Below are positions 26,082-35,338 of a stretch of DNA of 64,000 bases, piece by piece. The notes under the pieces are model-generated. The model was not told where the DNA came from, searched no databases, and saw nothing but the letters and a program-made list of their open reading frames with translations. This stretch comes from Adhaeribacter rhizoryzae (GTDB lineage Bacteria > Bacteroidota > Bacteroidia > Cytophagales > Hymenobacteraceae). The position numbers and the translations under genes were made by a program. Each line of letters starts with the position of its first letter. Positions within the stretch are counted from its first letter, which is position 1. The stretch is from positions 62,001 through 126,000 of the forward strand of contig NZ_VWSF01000001.1 of assembly GCF_008629685.1 (NCBI RefSeq). Reading direction: 5' to 3'.

Positions 26082-27128
26082 ATGGCAAAAATTAACTTCG
26101 GCGGAACAGAAGAAAACGTAGTAACCCGTGAAGAATTCCCACTTGACAAAGCCCGGGAAGTACTGAAAAACGAGACAATCGCAGTATTAGGTTACGGCGT
26201 ACAAGGTCCTGGCCAGGCACTAAACCTACGCGACAATGGCTTTAACGTAATTGTTGGTCAGCGTAAAGATTCTAAAACCTGGGAAAAAGCCCTGAAGGAT
26301 GGCTGGGTAGAAGGTGAAACGTTGTTTGAGCTGGAAGAAGCTTGCGAGCGTGGTACTATTCTGCAATTCTTACTTTCTGATGCCGGCCAAATTGCAGCCT
26401 GGCCTATGGTACAAAAAGCCCTGAAACCAGGTAAAACCCTTTACTTCTCGCACGGTTTCGGTGTTACTTTCAGCGACCGGACCGGTATTGTACCGTCTAA
26501 AGATGTTGATGTAATTCTGGTAGCACCTAAAGGTTCTGGTACCAGCTTACGCCGCATGTTCCTGGAAGGAAAAGGTCTGAACTCCAGCTTTGCCATTTAC
26601 CAGGATGCTTCTGGTAACGCCCGCGAAAAAGCGGTTGCTTTGGGTATTGGTGTTGGTTCTGGTTATTTATTCGAAACTGATTTCAAAAAAGAAGTATATT
26701 CTGACTTAACCGGTGAGCGTGGTACTTTAATGGGTGCTTTAGCTGGTATCCTGGAAGCGCAATACAACTTGCTGCGCAAAAAAGGTCACTCGCCATCTGA
26801 GTCTTTCAACGAAACCGTAGAAGAATTAACCGAAAGTTTAATTTTATTGGTAGCGGAAAATGGTATGGACTGGATGTATGCTAACTGCTCTACTACTGCC
26901 CAACGTGGTGCGTTAGACTGGAAAAACAAATTCCGCGATGCCGTAGCTCCGGTGTTTGAAGAATTATACGAAAGCGTAGCTACCGGCGAAGAAGCCCAGC
27001 GCTCTATCGATACCAACAGCCAGCCAGATTACCGCGAGAAACTGGATGCGGAATTAAAAGAACTGCGCGATTCAGAAATGTGGCAGGCAGGTGCGCAAGT
27101 GCGCAAACTGCGTCCGCAGAATAACTAA
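26082..27128 (+). CDS. ilvC: ketol-acid reductoisomerase
   Basis: NADPH-dependent isomeroreduction of acetolactate-type acids in Ile/Val synthesis. The 348-residue protein begins with a Rossmann loop GYGVQGPGQALNLRDNG, has VAPKGSGTSLRRMFLEGKG, and then the KARI catalytic acids in YSDLTGERGTLMGALAGILEAQ and the C-terminal NETVEELTES helix. The QGPGQ loop resembles other Bacteroidota KARIs and differs from the common QGHAH-type loop. Its codon use is a little more uniform than its neighbours', as expected for an abundant enzyme. Confidence 0.97.
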   Translation: MAKINFGGTEENVVTREEFPLDKAREVLKNETIAVLGYGVQGPGQALNLRDNGFNVIVGQRKDSKTWEKALKDGWVEGETLFELEEACERGTILQFLLSDAGQIAAWPMVQKALKPGKTLYFSHGFGVTFSDRTGIVPSKDVDVILVAPKGSGTSLRRMFLEGKGLNSSFAIYQDASGNAREKAVALGIGVGSGYLFETDFKKEVYSDLTGERGTLMGALAGILEAQYNLLRKKGHSPSESFNETVEELTESLILLVAENGMDWMYANCSTTAQRGALDWKNKFRDAVAPVFEELYESVATGEEAQRSIDTNSQPDYREKLDAELKELRDSEMWQAGAQVRKLRPQNN

Positions 27129-27152
27129 TACATATAAAGTTTAAAGCTATGA

Positions 27153-27202
27153 GGCCACAGTAACAGAAGAAGGAAACCCGTATTCTGTAACTGTGGCCTT
27201 TT
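27153..27202 (+). terminator. intrinsic terminator between ilvC and ilvA
   Basis: Sixteen-pair stem GGCCACAGTAACAGAA / TTCTGTAACTGTGGCC with one mismatch, a 14-base loop and TTTT. It would end most transcripts after ilvC, so ilvA probably depends on read-through or on a weak promoter in the same gap. Confidence 0.85.
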
Positions 27203-27225
27203 GGTTTATTTAAAATAGTAAAGAA

Positions 27226-28500
27226 ATGTCAGAAGTAGTGCAGGCAGTTGTAAAAGATAAAGTAAGTGTAGCGGGCATACAAGCTGCTGAAGAAAGATTA
27301 AAGGAAGTAGTGGTGCGTACGCCGCTTATCCGGAGTATGAATTTATCGGAGCGGTACGAAGCAAATATTTACCTGAAGCGGGAAGATTTGCAGGTAGTGC
27401 GTTCTTATAAACTACGCGGGGCTTACAATATTATGAAAAGCCTTACTGCAGACCAATTACAAAATGGTGTAGTTTGTGCCAGTGCTGGTAACCACGCCCA
27501 GGGAGTAGCTTATTCGTGCCACCACATGGGTATTAAGGGACATATTTTTATGCCGATTACCACGCCTAATCAAAAAATTAAACAAGTACAGTTATTTGGC
27601 CGCGAACACGCCGAGGTAGTGCTGGTAGGCGATACCTTTGATGACTGTTATTACGAAGCACTAAAGTTCTCCGAGCAGCATCAAATGGCGTTTATTCATC
27701 CCTTTGATAACCCTAAGGGGATTGAAGGGCAAGGCACCGTGGGTGTAGAGATTCTGGACGACATGAAAGGGCCGGTAGATTTACTAATTGTACCGGTTGG
27801 CGGTGGCGGTCTGGCCGCTGGCGTGTCTACTTATTTTAAAGCGATGAGCCCCCAGACCAAAGTAGTGGGGGTGGAGCCGGCTGGTGCGCCTTCCATGAAA
27901 AAATCGCTGGACGCCGGTCAGAAAGTAACCCTCGACCAGATTGATAAGTTTGTGGATGGGGCGGCGGTAAAATCGGTAGGGGACTTAACTTTCCAGATTT
28001 GCCGCGAAAACCTGGACGATATGCTAACCATACCCGAGGGTAAAATCTGTACCACCATTTTGCAGCTTTACAACGAAGAAGCCATTGTGGCCGAACCGGC
28101 TGGTGCTTTATCTATCGCGGCTTTAGACTTCTTTAAAGACGAAATTAAAGGCAAAAACGTGGTTTGTGTGGTAAGCGGTGGCAACAACGATATTACCCGT
28201 ACCGAAGAAATAAAAGAGCGCTCGTTGCTGTACGAAGGCCTGAAGCATTACTTTATCGTAAACTTCCCGCAACGCGCCGGCGCCCTGAAAGAGTTTGTAA
28301 ACGATATTCTGGGCCCCACCGACGATATTACCCACTTTGAGTATACCAAGAAAAACAGCCGTGAAAAAGGCCCGGCCTTAGTTGGCATTGAGCTAAAAAA
28401 CCGCGACGATTTTGAGGCGCTGGTAAAGCGCATGGCCGATCGTAACTTTAACTGCGAATACATTAACGACCGTCCAGAATTTTACCATTTTATTATTTGA
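27226..28500 (+). CDS. ilvA: threonine dehydratase (biosynthetic, short form)
   Basis: PLP-dependent deamination of threonine to 2-oxobutyrate, the entry to isoleucine. The 424-residue protein has the PLP lysine in VVRSYKLRGAYN, the phosphate loop VPVGGGGLAAGVS and SAGNHAQGVAYS. The C-terminal part (about 340-424, HYFIVNFPQRAGALKEFVND) is a single ACT-like domain, as in the roughly 420-residue forms, rather than the double domain of the 510-residue enzyme. It closes the plus-strand ilv group and links the thr genes on one side of the region with ilv on the other. Confidence 0.96.
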   Translation: MSEVVQAVVKDKVSVAGIQAAEERLKEVVVRTPLIRSMNLSERYEANIYLKREDLQVVRSYKLRGAYNIMKSLTADQLQNGVVCASAGNHAQGVAYSCHHMGIKGHIFMPITTPNQKIKQVQLFGREHAEVVLVGDTFDDCYYEALKFSEQHQMAFIHPFDNPKGIEGQGTVGVEILDDMKGPVDLLIVPVGGGGLAAGVSTYFKAMSPQTKVVGVEPAGAPSMKKSLDAGQKVTLDQIDKFVDGAAVKSVGDLTFQICRENLDDMLTIPEGKICTTILQLYNEEAIVAEPAGALSIAALDFFKDEIKGKNVVCVVSGGNNDITRTEEIKERSLLYEGLKHYFIVNFPQRAGALKEFVNDILGPTDDITHFEYTKKNSREKGPALVGIELKNRDDFEALVKRMADRNFNCEYINDRPEFYHFII

Positions 28501-28597
28501 TTGCTTTTTAAAGTTTACAGGCAGCGTTTATCTCTTTCTATTAATATTGTCTGTTTTTCTGGTATCTGGATAAAGCAGGAAGCCCAAATGCTTAAGT

Positions 28598-28630
28598 AGC
28601 CCAGTGTTAATATTTAACGCTGGGCTTTTT
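28598..28630 (+). terminator. intrinsic terminator after ilvA
   Basis: Thirteen-pair stem AGCCCAGTGTTAA / TTAACGCTGGGCT (one T-G pair) with a three-base loop and TTTTT. Confidence 0.92.
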
Positions 28631-29224
28631 GTTTATTAATCTACACCCTTACGTAATGGGTACAGCCCAGCAGCAGGGCTTTTGCGTTAGAATATTTTAA
28701 GGGCATGACCAGCCAATAATATTCAATCTCTTCGTGTGCTTGCTGGTTATTGGCTTGCTTTTCATTGTACTATAATCTTATCTATAACAAGCCTGTTTTC
28801 AAAGTTTTGAGAAACTTTCCCATCAATTAAAGCGGAACTAAGTTGGCTTTTAAAATATTAAATTACTTATATTATTGATTTAATAATTATAGGATGTGTT
28901 TCCAAATGATGGAATAAAATTATATAAATTGAATTATTAAATATTTTAGTAAAATATAATTAAAAATAGTAAGATATTTCCTAATAATTAGTAAAATAGC
29001 TAAATAGCTATTTAAAAACAATTTTACTAAATATTTGATTTGTGTAAATTATATTATTTGAATGTATGTTTAATAATTATGGATGTGCTGTAATTAGAAA
29101 AGGTAAATTGTACTTAATGTATTTTAATAAAGTACTTTTTGTAAATTTTTAATAAAATTGTATATAGTTAAATTTTAATATATATCTTTGAATCAGTAAA
29201 ACAACTAATAAAGATTAAAGGGAT
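28631..29224. other. 594-bp AT-rich intergenic region
   Basis: Very AT-rich, especially 28840-29200. It holds the upstream region of the response regulator gene. No ORF, tRNA or repeat was recognised apart from the promoter element listed separately. Confidence 0.5.
29183..29190 (+). promoter_or_regulatory. candidate -7 promoter element before the response regulator
   Basis: TATCTTTG matches TAnnTTTG exactly, 34 bp before the start codon. A TTG lies 22 bp upstream, slightly further than the usual -33 spacing. Confidence 0.4.
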
Positions 29225-29590
29225 ATGTTTAAAATTCTGTTGGCTGAGGACGATAAATTTAACCAGAGTTTGGTAGCAAAAGTTACAGATGATTTTGGGT
29301 TTGACTTAGATATTGCCGAAGACGGACAAGCTGCTATAAATAAATTAATTCAGAACGAGTACGATTTAGTGCTGATGGATATTGAAATGCCGATTATGAA
29401 TGGGTATGAAACTACAAGCTATATTCGTTCTAAAATGGGAGCCAAAAGTAATATTCCTATTATAGTCGTTTCGTGCAAATCCGATTTGGGCGAAGCGGCT
29501 AAATGTATGTTGCTGGGGGCAAACTCGTATATGTCTAAACCATTCAATTCTAATGACCTCTTATCCGAAATAAATACTTTGTTTTTATAA
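29225..29590 (+). CDS. single-domain CheY-like response regulator
   Basis: A 121-residue stand-alone receiver domain. The phosphoacceptor is Asp52 in LVLMDIEMP, the acidic pocket is Asp9-Asp10 in LLAEDDKFN, and the conserved Lys is Lys105 in MSKPF. The usual Thr/Ser switch position is Ser83 (VVSCKSD). There is no output domain and no histidine kinase gene nearby, so it probably works by phosphotransfer or protein contact with partners encoded elsewhere. It is isolated, after a long AT-rich stretch. Confidence 0.92.
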   Translation: MFKILLAEDDKFNQSLVAKVTDDFGFDLDIAEDGQAAINKLIQNEYDLVLMDIEMPIMNGYETTSYIRSKMGAKSNIPIIVVSCKSDLGEAAKCMLLGANSYMSKPFNSNDLLSEINTLFL

Positions 29591-29695
29591 TAAGCGATAG
29601 TAGTAAAACACACGTATTTGGCTACAGTCTGGCTGACTTTTAAATACAAGTTGGAGTAAGCTAAACGCTACTAATTTTTCAGCAGGGCGTTTAAA

Positions 29696-32257
29696 TCAAA
29701 CTTCAGTACGCAAAATTTCCAGCGGCGATTTTATTAATACGCTGCGGCTGTTTAACAAACCAATGGCTACCGTTAGCAAAGAAACAATAGCAAATACGGC
29801 CAGCGGAGGTCCTAACTGCGGATTAAAAGGCGCCTCGAAGCTGAATTTAGCCAATGCCCAGGTAGCTACAACCGATAACAGAATACCGGTGGCGGCGGCT
29901 AAGGCTCCCAGGAAGAAATATTCCAGGGCGGTTATGGTTAAGATTTGCCGCCGGTTGGCACCTAAGGTACGCAGGAGTACACTTTCCTGAATGCGCTGGT
30001 ACTTGCTGATTAATACCGAAGCAATGAGTACCACCAAACCGGTGCTGATGCAGAAAGCAGCCATAAACTTGATAACAAAGGAAATTTTACCTAATATTTC
30101 GTCGAGCGTAGCCAATATTAAAGCCAAATCAATAACCGAAACATTGGGGAAGGTACGTACCAACGCTTGTTGAAACTGAGCTGACACCTGGTTAGATGGT
30201 ACGCGGGTAACCAGTACGTGAAACTGCGGCGCTTCTTCTAAAACTCCTTTCGGGAAAACCACCAGAAAATTGGTTTGTACCCGGTTCCAGTCTACTTTCC
30301 GGAAACTGCCGATTACCGTAGGTATTAAGGCTCCCTGCACGTTAAATAATAACCGGTCACCAATTTTAGCATTTAAATTGTCAGCGTAATTTTCGGCTAC
30401 CGAAATATAGATGGTGTCGTTGGGTGAGTTTACGGTGCCGCGCCATTTACCTTCGATAATTTTTTCAGAATCTACCAGCGTATCGCGGTAAGTAACCCGG
30501 TACTCGCGGTTAAAAACCCACGGTCTAATTTCAGCGGTACTGTCTGCTTTTATTTCTACACCCGTACGGCCATTTATTTCTTCCAGGCGCATGGTTACAA
30601 TGGGTACCTGCTGCAGCAGCGGTAAGTTGTTTTGCTGGGCTAGTTTGGCTACCTGGTCGCGCTGGTTCGTCTGAATATCAAATAAAACCATGTTGGGCTG
30701 GTTGCCGCTCGCCGATAAACTTACCCGGTCAATTAAAATGCCCTGCACAAAATAAAGCGTGGAGATAAAAGCCGTACCTAAGCCAATAGAAACCAGTAAT
30801 ATTAAAGTTTGGTTATTGGGCCGGTATAAATTAGCAAAACCCTGCCGCCACAGATAGCCCCAGGAATTGGGAATAGACCGGCGCATCAGCCACATTAAAC
30901 CGTAGGCTACGGCGGTAAGTACCGCAAAACCCAATAATACGCCGCCGGTAAAATATACTGCCTGGCGCCAGTTTTCCATTTGCAGCAAGCTAAAGCTTAA
31001 GACAAACAAAATAATGAGGCCGTACACCAGCCATTGCAAAGGATCGCGGCGGAAATTTACTTCTTCTAAAGAAAGGCGCAACGTATTCAGCGGCGAAATA
31101 TTCCGGACCGAAACCAAAGGCAGCAAGGCGAAAAGCAAAGATATAATTACCCCCAGCGCCACGCCTTGCCCAATGGCCGCCCAGGAAGTAGCCATGGTAA
31201 TTTCGATGGGTAGAAAATCGCCGAGTACGGCCGGTAAAGCTCGTTGCACCAGGGTGCCCAGAGCAGCCCCAATGAGCGAACCCAGCAAACCAATGCCCAC
31301 AATCTGGATTAAGTAAATCAGGAAAGCTTGTTTGGCCTTAATACCCAGGCACCGTAATACAGCAATGCTGGCCACCTTTTCGCGCATATAAATATGAATG
31401 GCGCTGGCTACGCCAATGCAGCCCAGCAGCAAAGCAATAAAAGCTACTAAGGTTAAAAAGCGGGTTAAATCGGCGAAGGAACGGCCGGTATTTTCTTTGG
31501 TAGAGGCAATGGTATCTTGGTTGAGGCCTTCCTTATCTAAACGCGGTTCTATGGCTTCGGATAGTTTTTCGACATCAACGCCTTCGTCAAACTTATAATA
31601 ATACCGGTAGTTTACGCGGCTGCCTTTTTGTACCAGGCCGGTTTGTTCTAAATATTGCAACGGAATATAAACCGCTGGGGCTACGGTGCTAGTGAGGCCG
31701 GTCTGGCCCGGCGCTTTGTTTAAGATGCCGGCAATAGTAAAAGATAAATTTCCAATCCGGATAGAGTCGCCCACATGGGCATTAAACTGCAACATCAAGG
31801 TTTTATCTACCAGGGCTTGGCGGCTGTTCCGGAAATTTTGGTTAGCGCTGATCGGAGTAGTTTCGAGAGCACCGTAATAAGGATAAGCACCTGCTAAAGC
31901 TTTTACCTGAACCAACCGGGTGCCTTGGTTTTTAATGAAATAAATCATCGAAGCAAAACTCCGTTCCTGCGAGCGGGTAGTGCCCAGCGAATCAATCAAT
32001 TTTTGTAAGGCCGGCGCCGGAACCTGGTTGCTGGAAATAACCAAATCGGCGCCCAGCAATGTTTTAGCCTGATTGTCTATATCGTCGCGCAGGTTGTAGC
32101 CAAACGAATAAATGGCCACCAAAGCCGCAATACCCAGAATAATAGACGATACAAATAAAAACAAGCGCGAACGGTTCCGTCGGCTATCGCGCCAAGCCAT
32201 TTTCAGAAGCCACGGCAGGTTTAAAGGTGTTTTAAAAATGGTGCGATCAATATCCAT
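29696..32257 (-). CDS. ABC transporter permease, YbbP/FtsX-type
   Basis: An 853-residue inner-membrane permease with two FtsX/MacB-core repeats. An N-terminal segment RDSRRNRSRLFLFVSSIILGIAAL leads into a large periplasmic domain. Helix clusters occur around residues 265-385 and 400-500, and a second periplasmic domain precedes the C-terminal helices (IKFMAAFCISTGLVVLIASV, LGANRRQILTITALEYFFLG). This matches YbbP of the YbbA-YbbP exporter. The ATPase gene precedes it on the same strand with a 133-bp gap. The cargo is unknown. Confidence 0.9.
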   Translation of the reverse strand: MDIDRTIFKTPLNLPWLLKMAWRDSRRNRSRLFLFVSSIILGIAALVAIYSFGYNLRDDIDNQAKTLLGADLVISSNQVPAPALQKLIDSLGTTRSQERSFASMIYFIKNQGTRLVQVKALAGAYPYYGALETTPISANQNFRNSRQALVDKTLMLQFNAHVGDSIRIGNLSFTIAGILNKAPGQTGLTSTVAPAVYIPLQYLEQTGLVQKGSRVNYRYYYKFDEGVDVEKLSEAIEPRLDKEGLNQDTIASTKENTGRSFADLTRFLTLVAFIALLLGCIGVASAIHIYMREKVASIAVLRCLGIKAKQAFLIYLIQIVGIGLLGSLIGAALGTLVQRALPAVLGDFLPIEITMATSWAAIGQGVALGVIISLLFALLPLVSVRNISPLNTLRLSLEEVNFRRDPLQWLVYGLIILFVLSFSLLQMENWRQAVYFTGGVLLGFAVLTAVAYGLMWLMRRSIPNSWGYLWRQGFANLYRPNNQTLILLVSIGLGTAFISTLYFVQGILIDRVSLSASGNQPNMVLFDIQTNQRDQVAKLAQQNNLPLLQQVPIVTMRLEEINGRTGVEIKADSTAEIRPWVFNREYRVTYRDTLVDSEKIIEGKWRGTVNSPNDTIYISVAENYADNLNAKIGDRLLFNVQGALIPTVIGSFRKVDWNRVQTNFLVVFPKGVLEEAPQFHVLVTRVPSNQVSAQFQQALVRTFPNVSVIDLALILATLDEILGKISFVIKFMAAFCISTGLVVLIASVLISKYQRIQESVLLRTLGANRRQILTITALEYFFLGALAAATGILLSVVATWALAKFSFEAPFNPQLGPPLAVFAIVSLLTVAIGLLNSRSVLIKSPLEILRTEV

Positions 32258-32430
32258 GGTTTCGTTATGCGTTACTCGTAGTTCGTTGTTCGAGTATCTC
32301 TGGTAATTATTTGCTAATTGTTAATTTCTAATTGATAGATGTTCCTGGAGCTGATTAACTCTTTCCTGTTAACTGATTACTGTTTCCTGATCACTGATAA
32401 CTGTTCCCTGCCAACTGATCACTGTTAACT
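32258..32430. repeat. imperfect ~21-bp tandem repeat overlapping the ATPase gene end
   Basis: Three imperfect units of about 21 bp lie roughly at 32363-32425 (TTCCTGTTAACTGATTACTG, TTTCCTGATCACTGATAACTG-like, TTCCCTGCCAACTGATCACTG-like). They cover the last codons of the ATPase gene and its 3' flank. The upstream part of this interval shows TTCG-rich and AATT-rich short repeats. Confidence 0.55.
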
Positions 32431-33104
32431 AATTCGTCGGAAGCAATGTGGCCGCCTTTGATGCGAATAATGCGTTGAGTTTTGGCTGCTAAATCCAGGT
32501 TGTGCGTAACCAAAACCAAAGTAGTGCCGGCATCCTGGTTCAAGTCGAATAATAATTTCTCTACTTTGTCGCTGGTTTCGGCATCCAGGTTACCGGTGGG
32601 TTCATCGGCAAATAATATTTTGGGCCGGTTAGAGAAAGCCCGCGCCAGCGATACGCGTTGCTGCTCGCCTCCCGAAAGTTGGGCTGGGTAATGGTGGTGC
32701 CGGTGCGCCAGACCAACTTTATCGAGTAAATCCAATGCTTGGTTTTTAATATTTTTCTCGCCGCGCAGTTCCAGCGGTACCATTACATTTTCGAGGGCGG
32801 TAAGCGTAGGTAATAATTGAAAGTTCTGAAAAATAAAACCCACGTAACGGTTGCGCACCTGGGCCCGCTGGTCTTCGCTGAGGTCATCGAGCCGGATGTT
32901 ATTTAGCTCTACCGAGCCGGAGGAAGCCCGATCCAAGCCGGCACAAAGGCCCAATAAGGTAGTTTTGCCGCTACCCGAAGGCCCAACAATGGATACAGCC
33001 GCTCCTGCGGCAATCGAAAAATTTATATCGGTTAATACGGCCAGTTCTTTGCCGCCGCTCCGGTAGGTTTTGCCCAGGTTCCGGATATCTAATATTGTCG
33101 CCAC
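32391..33104 (-). CDS. ABC transporter ATP-binding protein, YbbA/LolD-type
   Basis: A 237-residue ABC ATPase of the MacB/LolD/YbbA group. Walker A is GPSGSGKTTLLGL, the Q-loop is FQNFQLLP, the signature is LSGGEQQRVSLARA and Walker B is ILFADEPTGNLDAE, with the switch His in LVTHNLD. It is the partner of the YbbP-like permease encoded next on the same strand. Its final residues (about VNSDQLAGNSYQ) are encoded within a tandem repeat and may be recent additions. The esterase gene on the other side is divergent. Confidence 0.94.
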   Translation of the reverse strand: MATILDIRNLGKTYRSGGKELAVLTDINFSIAAGAAVSIVGPSGSGKTTLLGLCAGLDRASSGSVELNNIRLDDLSEDQRAQVRNRYVGFIFQNFQLLPTLTALENVMVPLELRGEKNIKNQALDLLDKVGLAHRHHHYPAQLSGGEQQRVSLARAFSNRPKILFADEPTGNLDAETSDKVEKLLFDLNQDAGTTLVLVTHNLDLAAKTQRIIRIKGGHIASDELVNSDQLAGNSYQ

Positions 33105-33272
33105 TTTGCTTTTGGGTTATGAAGGCGCTTTTGAATATATTGCCTCCCAGATGTTTTTTTATTACTATAATAAACTCTTAAGTACGAAAATTATTTTAAT
33201 ATCTAAACCCTTAACCCTGCTACCTTGTTTAAATAAACGCTGGTTTTATAATAATCAGTTAAAATAAATTTT

Positions 33273-33956
33273 ATGCTTAAAAATATTATATACGCGTGGC
33301 TGTTTTCCGTACTGGTGCTGGCTGGCTGTAATTCCGATAGTAAAAATCAAGCACAGGAAACTACAACAGCCGCAGATAAAGCAGTGGAAGAAAATAAAAA
33401 AGTAGAAATGAAGACCATTTTGTTCTTCGGCAACAGCCTGACCGCCGGTTATGGCTTAGATCCGTCCGAAGCCTTTCCGGCATTAATTCAGCAGAAAATA
33501 GATTCGTTGGATTTGCCTTACAAAATTATAAATGCGGGGTTGAGCGGCGAAACCACCGCCGGCGGCAAAAACCGGATAGATTGGTTATTGCGCCAAAAAA
33601 TAGATGTATTTGTCTTGGAACTAGGGGCCAACGACGGCTTGCGTGGCATACCTGTTACCGAAACTGCCCGTAATTTGCAGATTATTGTGGATAAGGTAAA
33701 AGCCAAATACCCCGATGTAAAACTGGTGTTAGCCGGCATGGAAATTCCGCCGAATATGGGCGGAAAGTATGCGGCGGAGTTTCGGGTAATATTCCGGCAA
33801 ATAGCCGAAAAAAATAACATGGCTTTTGTGCCTTTCTTGCTGCAAGGCGTGGGTGGCGTGCGCGAACTAAACCAGGGCGACGGTATTCACCCCACCGAAA
33901 AAGGCCACCGGATACTCGCTGAAAACGTATGGGAGATACTGCAAACAGTATTGTAA
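33273..33956 (+). CDS. GDSL-type lysophospholipase/esterase lipoprotein, TesA-like
   Basis: A 227-residue lipoprotein: signal peptide with lipobox LVLAGC (Cys19), then a short polar linker. The SGNH hydrolase blocks are complete: block I FFGNSLTAGYG with catalytic Ser55, block II around NAGLSGETTAGG, block III LGANDGLRG and block V DGIHPTEKGH with the Asp-His pair. Likely substrates are acyl esters or lysophospholipids at the envelope. Divergent placement next to a YbbA/YbbP pair is the same neighbourhood as tesA-ybbA-ybbP in E. coli. Confidence 0.92.
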   Translation: MLKNIIYAWLFSVLVLAGCNSDSKNQAQETTTAADKAVEENKKVEMKTILFFGNSLTAGYGLDPSEAFPALIQQKIDSLDLPYKIINAGLSGETTAGGKNRIDWLLRQKIDVFVLELGANDGLRGIPVTETARNLQIIVDKVKAKYPDVKLVLAGMEIPPNMGGKYAAEFRVIFRQIAEKNNMAFVPFLLQGVGGVRELNQGDGIHPTEKGHRILAENVWEILQTVL

Positions 33957-34141
33957 TTGCTTAAACTTAAAGGCTGGTAAAAAAATGGCTTAGGGCATTA
34001 ATTCGGCGATTCTGTTTTAATTAATTATATTCATTAACCAAAATAGCGCTGCACGAAAACAAGACGGGCAATGGTTTGTTTACTTATATACTACTAATAT
34101 GAAGTAGAATATATAATTTTGATAAAATAAGTAATTGGTAA

Positions 34142-35338
34142 ATGGCTGAAGTAGTAGCTCCGTTGAATGGGTACGCGGTAAAATATATTTCTGATGATGA
34201 TGCTTTTCAAGAGGCCATAGCGAAATTAGAAAAAGCCCCGACCCTGGCTTTGGATTTGGAATTTGACGATAACCGCTATACCTACGGCCTTACGCTCTGC
34301 CTCATTCAGGTTGCCGATTTAGATACCTGCTACTTAATTGATCCGTTTGGGATTACCAGCTTAAAACCACTTTGGAATATTATTCAAGAGCCGGCGGTAA
34401 TGAAAATATTTCACAGTGCCAGCAACGATATTTTACTGCTTAAAAAATTAGGTTGCCAGCCCCGCAATATTCTGGATACCGAAATTGCTTCGAAAGTTCT
34501 GAATTACGGGCGCACTTCTTTTGCCAACATGATGGCCGCGTTGTTTAATATTGAAATAGATAAATCGTACCAGGTAAGTAACTGGAATATTAGGCCGCTT
34601 TTTGAAGAGCAACTAAATTATGCCGCTGCCGATGTGGTGTATTTGCACGCCCTGAAAGACCGTTTGCTCTCGCAGGTGGAGTTGCTGAACCGCCTGGACT
34701 GGGTACAGGAAGAATGCCGCCTGCTGGAAGGAATAGAACAGAAAGGCCAGACCGACCGCTATCTGAAATTACGCGGCGCCGACCGCCTTACTTATTTTGA
34801 ATTATATATCTTAAAGCAGCTTTATGATTTCCGGGAGAGCTTAGCCATTAAATTAAACAAACCGTCCGGCTCGGTTATTCCGAACGAAGTGCTGGTGAAC
34901 CTGGTGCTGGAGCCACTCACCGATTACCGCGATTGGCAAAACACCAAAGGCTTGATGGGTCGCATTAAAGACCATGCCCACTACAAACTGTTTCAGAAAG
35001 CTTACCAGGAGGCCGAAGCGCAAGCCCGTGCGTTAAATATTTCAATGGAAAGGCCACCGCGTCCCCGTCGTCCGGATTACCTGGTTACCCGCGAAGAAGC
35101 CGACCGGCGTAAAAGCCGCCTTCAGCCCGTTCGACTCAAAATTATAGAAGAATATGGCGAGTTTACCGCCAGTCTTCTTTTTCCGCAAGGTTTAGTAAAC
35201 GATTACGCCGAAGGCAAGCCTTTGGAAATTAAGAAAAATTACGCCCGCCAGGTAGTAGAGCCGCTTATCCAGCATTTCATGAGCGAAGAAATATTGCCAG
35301 ACGATAAAACACCAATTCTATCCGAACAACCGGAGTAA
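34142..35338 (+). CDS. rnd: ribonuclease D
   Basis: A 398-residue DEDD-family 3'-5' exoribonuclease, acting on tRNA and other structured RNA 3' ends. The catalytic acids are Asp38 and Glu40 in LALDLEFDD (ExoI), the Asp of FHSASNDILLL (ExoII), and Tyr/Asp in NYAAADVVYLHAL (ExoIII). An HRDC-type helical domain follows (around residues 220-290, YFELYILKQLYDFRESLA, GSVIPNEVLVNL). The DLE form instead of the common DTE at ExoI is a small variation. It is a single-gene unit as far as can be seen. Confidence 0.93.
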   Translation: MAEVVAPLNGYAVKYISDDDAFQEAIAKLEKAPTLALDLEFDDNRYTYGLTLCLIQVADLDTCYLIDPFGITSLKPLWNIIQEPAVMKIFHSASNDILLLKKLGCQPRNILDTEIASKVLNYGRTSFANMMAALFNIEIDKSYQVSNWNIRPLFEEQLNYAAADVVYLHALKDRLLSQVELLNRLDWVQEECRLLEGIEQKGQTDRYLKLRGADRLTYFELYILKQLYDFRESLAIKLNKPSGSVIPNEVLVNLVLEPLTDYRDWQNTKGLMGRIKDHAHYKLFQKAYQEAEAQARALNISMERPPRPRRPDYLVTREEADRRKSRLQPVRLKIIEEYGEFTASLLFPQGLVNDYAEGKPLEIKKNYARQVVEPLIQHFMSEEILPDDKTPILSEQPE

